Origin: Planctomycetota bacterium | GTDB lineage: Bacteria; Planctomycetota; Phycisphaerae; Sedimentisphaerales; Anaerobacaceae | Length of the DNA: 32,588 nucleotides | Direction of reading: 5' to 3' | Assembly: GCA_016872975.1 (NCBI GenBank) | Contig: VGYL01000005.1 | Span: 1 to 32,588 of the forward strand | Shown here: positions 27,589 through 32,588 of the stretch, piece by piece | How positions within the stretch are numbered: position 1 is the first letter of the stretch | Layout: each line of letters starts with the position of its first letter | Translations under genes and position numbers: made by a program | Notes under the pieces: model-generated | The model's input: the letters and a program-made list of their open reading frames with translations, nothing else | Databases searched by the model: none | What the model was told of the DNA's origin: nothing

Positions 27589-29334
27589 GGGGCGCAACTT
27601 GTCCCTCTTGACGATGCCTTCGCCTTCCCGGATCACCACCAGTTGGTCGCAGGTCACGTTGGGGAAGCTCTCCACCGAGCCGTTGGGCCAGCGCACGGTG
27701 AGATCCGCGCTGGCAGCGGCGCCCAGGCCGAAGTGCAGGCGGCGGTCGCTCACCGACAGATAGCTGCACTGGGCCAGCACCTCCTGGACCTGCCGGCGCT
27801 CCCCGTAGCGCGCCGTGACCCGCGCGCCGATGGCGCTGCGGTTGGATCTGGTCCCCGTCAGCTTCACCTTCAGCCAGTGGTTGTCCCCGGTGACGTCGTT
27901 GCGCAGCAGCGACGGCGGCTCGTTGATGTTCATGATGAGGACGTCCAGGTCGCCGTCGTTGTCGAAGTCGCCGAAAGCGCAGCCGCGGCTGGCGTGCAGG
28001 GCGCCCACGCCGGGCCCGGCCTCCTCGATCAACTGCTCGAACCGGCCGCCGCCCAGGTTGCGGAAGATGAAGCGCGGCATGCGGTGCGGATACTCGGGAT
28101 ACTGCTTCTCCACCTCGGGGTAGACGCTGCCGCTGACCACGAAGATGTCCGGCAGTCCGTTGTTGTCCAGATCGGCCATGCCCGCGCCCCAGCAGATGAA
28201 ACGCGTCTCCACGCCGAGGCCGGCGCGAATGGTCACGTCTTCGAAGACGCCCTTGCCGCGGTTGGCGTACAGCGCCGGGGTGTCCTCGGTGAAGTGGGTC
28301 TTGAAGATGTCCAGGCGTCCGTCCAGGTTGTAATCGCCGACCGCCACGCCCATGCCGGCCTGCTCCTGGCCGTCTTCATTGAGGCCGAGGCCGCGCTCCA
28401 GGCCCTCCTCGCTGAAGGTGCCGTCGTGGTTGTTGCGGAACAGCAGGCTGGGGGTGGAGTCGCAGGCCACGTAGATGTCCGGCCAGCCGTCGTCGTCGAA
28501 GTCGGCGGCCACCGCGGTGAGGCCGTAACTGCCGGTGCCCTTGCCGATGCCGGAAGGGGCGGTGACGTCGGTGAAGGTGCCGTCGCCGTTGTTGCGGTAA
28601 AGGCAGTGCGTCTCGGGGGGCAGACCCCGGGGGCCGCAGTTGATGGGGATGCCCTTCCAGTTGCAGTTTACGTCCTGGCCGGCGCGAGGGATGGTTTTGA
28701 AGTCGAACTTGAGGTAGTTGGCCACGAACAGATCCAGGCGCCCGTTGCGGTCGTAGTCCACCCAGGTGCAGCCGGCTCCCCAGCGCGGGCCGGGCGCCAG
28801 CAGGCCGGCCTCCTTGGTCACGTCGGTGAAGGTGCCGTCGCCGTTGTTGCGATAGAGGACGTTCTGGCCCCAGTAGGTGATGAACAGGTCCTCGAAGCCG
28901 TCGTTGTTGTAGTCGCCCACGGTCACCCCGTAGGCCCAGCCGGAGCGCGCCAGGCCGGCCTGCTTGGTCACGTCGGTGAAGGTGCCGTCGCGGTTGTTGC
29001 GGTAGAGGCGATTGGTGGCGCCCTCGGGGATGCCGTCCAGTCGGCGGCCGGACAGCACCAGGATGTCCAGCCAGCCGTCGTTGTCGTAATCCAGGAAAGC
29101 GATGCCAGCGCCCATGGTCTCGATGATGTAGTCCACGCGGTCGGCAACGCCGTAGATGACCGGCTCGCGCAAGCCGGCCGAGGCGCCCACGTCGGTGAGC
29201 CGGGCGTGGAAAGGCAGCCCGGAGGGCTTGCCACGCGGGGTGGGCTTGACCCCGCGGGAGGCCATGCCGCCGCGCTGCGCGCGCAGGCCGGCGGCTGGGG
29301 CAGTCAGCAACGCCAGCAGGCCGCGCCGGGTCAT
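27586..29334 (-). CDS. CRTAC1-type protein (FG-GAP/VCBS repeats plus ASPIC/UnbV domain), secreted
   Basis: MTRRGLLALLTAPAAGLRAQ signal; repeated NNGDGTFTDVT, DYDNDGWLDILV, DFDNDGDLDVLIMN; C-terminal ASPIC/UnbV-like SNRSAIGARVTARYGERRQVQEV...HFGLGAAASADLTVRWPNGSVESF. Confidence 0.92.
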   Translation of the reverse strand: MTRRGLLALLTAPAAGLRAQRGGMASRGVKPTPRGKPSGLPFHARLTDVGASAGLREPVIYGVADRVDYIIETMGAGIAFLDYDNDGWLDILVLSGRRLDGIPEGATNRLYRNNRDGTFTDVTKQAGLARSGWAYGVTVGDYNNDGFEDLFITYWGQNVLYRNNGDGTFTDVTKEAGLLAPGPRWGAGCTWVDYDRNGRLDLFVANYLKFDFKTIPRAGQDVNCNWKGIPINCGPRGLPPETHCLYRNNGDGTFTDVTAPSGIGKGTGSYGLTAVAADFDDDGWPDIYVACDSTPSLLFRNNHDGTFSEEGLERGLGLNEDGQEQAGMGVAVGDYNLDGRLDIFKTHFTEDTPALYANRGKGVFEDVTIRAGLGVETRFICWGAGMADLDNNGLPDIFVVSGSVYPEVEKQYPEYPHRMPRFIFRNLGGGRFEQLIEEAGPGVGALHASRGCAFGDFDNDGDLDVLIMNINEPPSLLRNDVTGDNHWLKVKLTGTRSNRSAIGARVTARYGERRQVQEVLAQCSYLSVSDRRLHFGLGAAASADLTVRWPNGSVESFPNVTCDQLVVIREGEGIVKRDKLRP

Positions 29335-29336
29335 TG

Positions 29337-30142
29337 GTAGATTATGGCGCGGTACCGGCCATCGGGCCGGCCCGTTTCCATGTAACCCCCTTTCAAACCG
29401 TACGTGCGGTTTTCCCGCATACGGCTTACCGATGATCTTCCGGGCGCGGCTTGGGCAGCGTAGCGCACGGTTCCCGCCTCCACGCTTCCCCCAGGACGTC
29501 ACCCCTGGACATCCGGTCGTACAGCACGTGGAAACGCCGTGTCTTGCTCTGCTTGGCACACGCCCATAGCTTGCGCTGGAGTTCTCGTACTTTATCGACT
29601 ACCGGGTGGTTGTCCGTTTCCGGCATGCCCTCGTGCTTACCTCCCCACAAGCCCGATCAAAGCAGGGCCCCTTCCCTCCAGCGCGTTGTCTTGCGCGCCT
29701 TCACCGGTACTACCGGCCCCTCGGACTCCCTCCCGGCTCCGCACGACTTCAGCCATCCGGCCTTATACGCACGGTCTTTGCACGACGCGGGCTGCCGGGT
29801 AGGGTCTCTCCTGTTCCACATCCTTCTGTCCAAACGTGCCGCCGCCTCCAAACCCCGGAGAGGTCCAACAGGCGCTCTGCAACCGGACTGCTGTCTGTTG
29901 CCTTCGCCGCGACATGACCGGCTCGGCCCTCTCAAACACCTTTCGGCTGATACTATGACGTGGCTACAGCGTTCACTTGCGTTGCGGCCCGCTTGCTTGC
30001 CCTCCACCCAAAGTGGACTTTCGACACCCCGCTCTGGCCGGTTGGATCTCTCCTTCCGGCTGGGGTCTGCTACCGGGTGCTCCAGCGCTTGCCCGGGCAG
30101 GACTTTCACCTGCAAGAAGAAGGCGTCTTTGTCAGGACGCAC
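29337..30142 (-). mobile_element. Group II intron with most of the RT/maturase ORF deleted
   Basis: Minus strand: 5' GTGCGTCCTGAC at 30142, DI-like CAGGTGAAAGTCCTGCCCGGG, RT N-terminal fragment, domain V AGCCGTATGCGGGAAAACCGCACGTACGGTT (29396-29426), DVI-like 3' end ...CCATAATCTAC. Confidence 0.82.
29426..29650 (-). pseudogene. Residual group II intron reverse transcriptase/maturase N-terminus
   Basis: VDKVRELQRKLWACAKQSKTRRFHVLYDRMSRGDVLGEAW then jumps to intron-ORF C-terminal type sequence (other frame: GTVRYAAQAAPGRSSVSRMRENRTYGLKGG). Confidence 0.85.
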
Positions 30143-30189
30143 CATGGCCTTAACAGTATAGCGGCATAAGCGACGTCGTGTGTTATGAT

Positions 30190-30205
30190 CTCCTGAAGAC
30201 AGGAG
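30190..30205. other. Perfect hairpin CTCCTG-AAGA-CAGGAG in the intergenic region
   Basis: 6-bp stem, 4-nt loop read directly. Confidence 0.5.
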
Positions 30206-30265
30206 CGAACAGCAGGTGCTGTGGCCCGGAAGGGGAGGCTTGCTCCACCCCAAGGAGTCGCGAGC

Positions 30266-30763
30266 GTGGTTGTCAACGGGGTCTTGAACGAGATTGCCGC
30301 AACAACGGTGATCAAGCAGCCGGTGAGCGCGCCGGAGGTGCTCAACGAGGCTTACCACTACGCGCGTCCCAGCTCGTTTTCCCGCGCTATGCGGGTGGAG
30401 ATCGGCAACGTAGGGGTGCTGTTCATCTCCGGCACCGCCAGCGTGGATGAGAACGGCCAATCGGTGCACATCGGCGATTTCCGGGCGCAAACCCAGCGCA
30501 TGTTCCAGAACGTGACCGCGCTGCTGGAGCACGGCGGAGGGAGCTGGCAGGACGTGGTGCGCACGTGGTACTACCTGCGCGATATTGACCGCGACTACGC
30601 CGTCTTCAACGAGGAACGCACCGCCTTCTACCAGGAAGTGGGGCTGGACCCGCTGCCGGCGTCCACCGGCATCGAGGCCAAGCTGTGCCGGCCGGAGCTG
30701 CTGGTGGAGATGGAAGCGGTCGCCATCTTCCCCAAGCGCCCGGACACCGGGCCCCAGCCCTGA
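30266..30763 (+). CDS. RidA/YjgF-family (Rid-like) protein
   Basis: GTG 30266 with AAGGAG 8 nt upstream; GVLFISGTASVDENGQSVHIGDFRAQTQRMFQNVTALLEHGGGSWQDVVRTWYYLRDIDRDYAVFNEERTAFY...LPASTGIEAKLCRPELLVEMEAVAIFP. Confidence 0.87.
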   Translation: MVVNGVLNEIAATTVIKQPVSAPEVLNEAYHYARPSSFSRAMRVEIGNVGVLFISGTASVDENGQSVHIGDFRAQTQRMFQNVTALLEHGGGSWQDVVRTWYYLRDIDRDYAVFNEERTAFYQEVGLDPLPASTGIEAKLCRPELLVEMEAVAIFPKRPDTGPQP

Positions 30764-30789
30764 CGGGCCGACGAGGGCGCCGGAGAACC

Positions 30790-31230
30790 ATGCCGCGCCT
30801 CCACCGACACCGCAGCGCAGTCTGGCTGGGCAGCCTGATGGCGGCCGCCCCGCTGGTTGCGGCGGAGCCGGTGGTGGGGGCGGAGCTTCTGCGGGCGCTG
30901 GCGCCCAAGCATGGCGGCGTGGTGTTGACCCAGCTTCCCGTCGGCGCGCCGGCGAAGCCGCCGGCTGGGGCGATGCTGCGAGCCGGTTACGGCGACGGGG
31001 CGCGTCTGGCGCTCCCTTCTCCGGACGGCGCCTTCCGCATCCTGAGCGAAAGGTTCCACAGCGCCGCCGACCCGGAGGTCTCCTTCGACGGCGGGCGCCT
31101 GCTCTTTGCGGGCCGGAGGACGGCCTCGGAGGAGTGGAACATCTACGAGATGGAACTGGCCGGCTCGGGAGCGCGCCAGATCACCCGAGGCTTGGGCGAC
31201 TGCCGGAGCCCCGCGTACCAGTCTTCTCTG
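30790..31230 (+). pseudogene. 3'-truncated secreted PD40/TolB-like beta-propeller protein
   Basis: MPRLHRHRSAVWLGSLMAAAPLVAAEPVV...DPEVSFDGGRLLFAGRRTASEEWNIYEMELAGSGARQITRGLGDCRSPAYQSS; propeller motif stops after one blade. Confidence 0.6.
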
Positions 31231-31310
31231 GCTGCGCTTTCGCTCGCGCCCATTCTCCGATCTCCTCGGCCCGTTTCGAGATACGCTCCAAGCTATCAGA
31301 TGCCTGGGGG

Positions 31311-31835
31311 TTACGTCTGGATCACTACGGTTAGATCAGACCCGGGATCGGGGGAGGGGGCGGCGAGGATGTCGAACGCCAGGTCGTCGCCTTCGTTGAA
31401 AACCGGAGTGGGCCATATGGTCAGGCGGATGCGCTCGTCGGCGGCGTGGTCGCGCGTGACGACCGCCTGGAAGGTCTGGTTCGGCGCGTCAACGCTGATG
31501 ACCTTCATGTATTCCTCGTTCGGCCCGCTGAGGGCGATGAAGACGAACCTGCCCGCATCAAGGCCCAACCGGTTCGCGCCGTAAGAGACGGCGAGGACCC
31601 TCCGGGGCGACCCACTGCCGGTGATTGGCTGGGCCAGCACGATGCCGTAGTCGGCATAGGGCAGCCGGCGCGTGGCGGGCAGACCGTAGCCCTCGTTGAT
31701 GACCAGGAAGTCGTAGGTGTTCTTGTAGGGCGTTGGCAGCGCCTGGGCGATGCCCATCTGCTCCAGCGGCGCTGGAACTGCCAGGCCTGGCGTGAACGCC
31801 GGCTCGATGTCGGGATTGTCACGCCCAACCTGCCG
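31311..31835 (-). pseudogene. C-terminal fragment of an uncharacterised protein
   Basis: Minus-strand frame GRDNPDIEPAFTPGLAVPAPLEQMGIAQALPTPYKNTYDFLVINEGYGLPATRRLPYADYGIVLAQPITG...DLTVVIQT*, protein-like composition, in-frame stop just upstream and no good start. Confidence 0.4.
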
Positions 31836-32383
31836 TCATGGCCCAGCAAGCCACGCCGTTGGGTCGGCTCCTCATCATGGGCGCAGGGGACGCCGGAGCC
31901 CGCCCGCCCCCACCGCTACGCTCTGACATTCTTGGCACCCGCCTTTGTCCTGACCGCTGCGTCGGCCGGCTTCTTCCGGCTCGTGCCGTCACGCCTCGGG
32001 CCGCCTTCCGGAGTGCTGCTTATCGCCACCGCACCTCGCAAATGCGTCGTCTGGTGGCAGCGCCGAGAGCCGGCGGCCGGAACGTGTAAGATCCAGCCGA
32101 ACGACGGCCCGAGCGCCCCAGGAGTTCAGCTTTTGCTCAAGAGGTGGGAGCAGGCCGGATTCTTACAAGAGCTCCTCATTGGCGCGAGCCTCGTTGCTGT
32201 ACGTGGGGTCACTGCGGCCACTGAGGCTGCGCCCGCGACGCCGAGCCGGCGATCCGGATAGGCGGAACCGCGGCCCGGCCTCGTGATAGAATGCTTCGGA
32301 GCCGCCCAGCCGGCACCCGACGACTGGAGGGCGATTGTCGCCCGTTAGCGGCGGTGAGAAGCAGCGTTTCGCTGCCGCGGACG

Positions 32384-32588
32384 ATGATCAGCCTCGACGA
32401 ATTCCTGGCTCGGACGGCTTTGCCGCCGCCGTCCCTGAATCTGATCCGGCAGGCCCGGAAGAAGATCGAGTTGGTGCTGACTCAGCGGGTGAATGCTCTG
32501 CTGACGCGCAAGCTCGGCCCGTCCGGTACCGACCTCGGACCTCGGCTTACCTTCAGCGCCCAAGGCACAATCCAGGGCACAATCCTCC
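32384..32588 (+). CDS. Start of an unidentified CDS running off the window
   Basis: Open frame MISLDEFLARTALPPPSLNLIRQARKKIELVLTQRVNALLTRKLGPSGTDLGPRLTFSAQGTIQGTI... to window end (possible GTG start at 32354). Confidence 0.35.
   Translation, partial: MISLDEFLARTALPPPSLNLIRQARKKIELVLTQRVNALLTRKLGPSGTDLGPRLTFSAQGTIQGTIL

Noticed and set aside
28550-29000. Repeated GGTGCCGTCGCCGTTGTTGCGGTA-type units considered as a DNA-level repeat array
   Set aside because: They encode the repeated YRNNGDGTF motif of the FG-GAP protein on the minus strand, so they are ordinary protein repeats.
27241-29340. 699-aa plus-strand ORF opposite CRTAC1
   Set aside because: Codon-bias shadow ORF in high-GC DNA; low-complexity VAVVAVEA-type repeats mirror the antisense FG-GAP repeats, and the opposite strand encodes a clear family protein.
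29396-29426. Perfect-looking hairpin AACCGTACGTGCGGTTTTCCCGCATACGGCT considered as a terminator
   Set aside because: It matches group II intron domain V on the minus strand with catalytic triad and bulge, which explains it better.
1-32588. CRISPR arrays, tRNA or rRNA genes, phage structural modules, toxin-antitoxin or defence operons
   Set aside because: Looked for regularly spaced repeats, cloverleaf or rRNA signatures and known defence domains; none could be supported from the sequence.

Overview
High-GC, Acidobacteriota-like (Solibacter/Bryobacter-style, by inference) accessory region. Its core is a carbohydrate-utilisation locus at about 2.5-24 kb: a sugar-isomerase-like TIM barrel, two six-hairpin glycosidase-like proteins, a LacI-type sensor without a DNA-binding domain, three GH127/DUF1680-type proteins (one with a large in-frame internal deletion), a frameshifted five-bladed-propeller glycosidase and a TonB-dependent Oar/SusC-like receptor. 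Next to it are a TPR protein and a convergent CRTAC1 (FG-GAP/ASPIC-UnbV) protein. The region is heavily invaded by mobile DNA: an IS630 element that splits a DUF4239-type gene; an IS110-family (IS1111-type) element with 14-bp subterminal inverted repeats and a roughly 350-nt hairpin-rich 3' non-coding segment (candidate seekRNA/bridge RNA); a 5'-truncated IS1380 abutting a 180-bp MITE-like element with bipartite ends; an intact IS1634; and a group II intron that has lost most of its RT ORF but keeps domain V and lies directly upstream of the CRTAC1 start codon. No wholly new defence-type system was recognised. The most interesting candidates are the structured RNA downstream of the IS1111-type transposase, the ORF-deleted group II intron placed between a possible SD and the start codon, and the gutted GH127 paralogue. 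All calls come from reading the sequence only; no database search was run.
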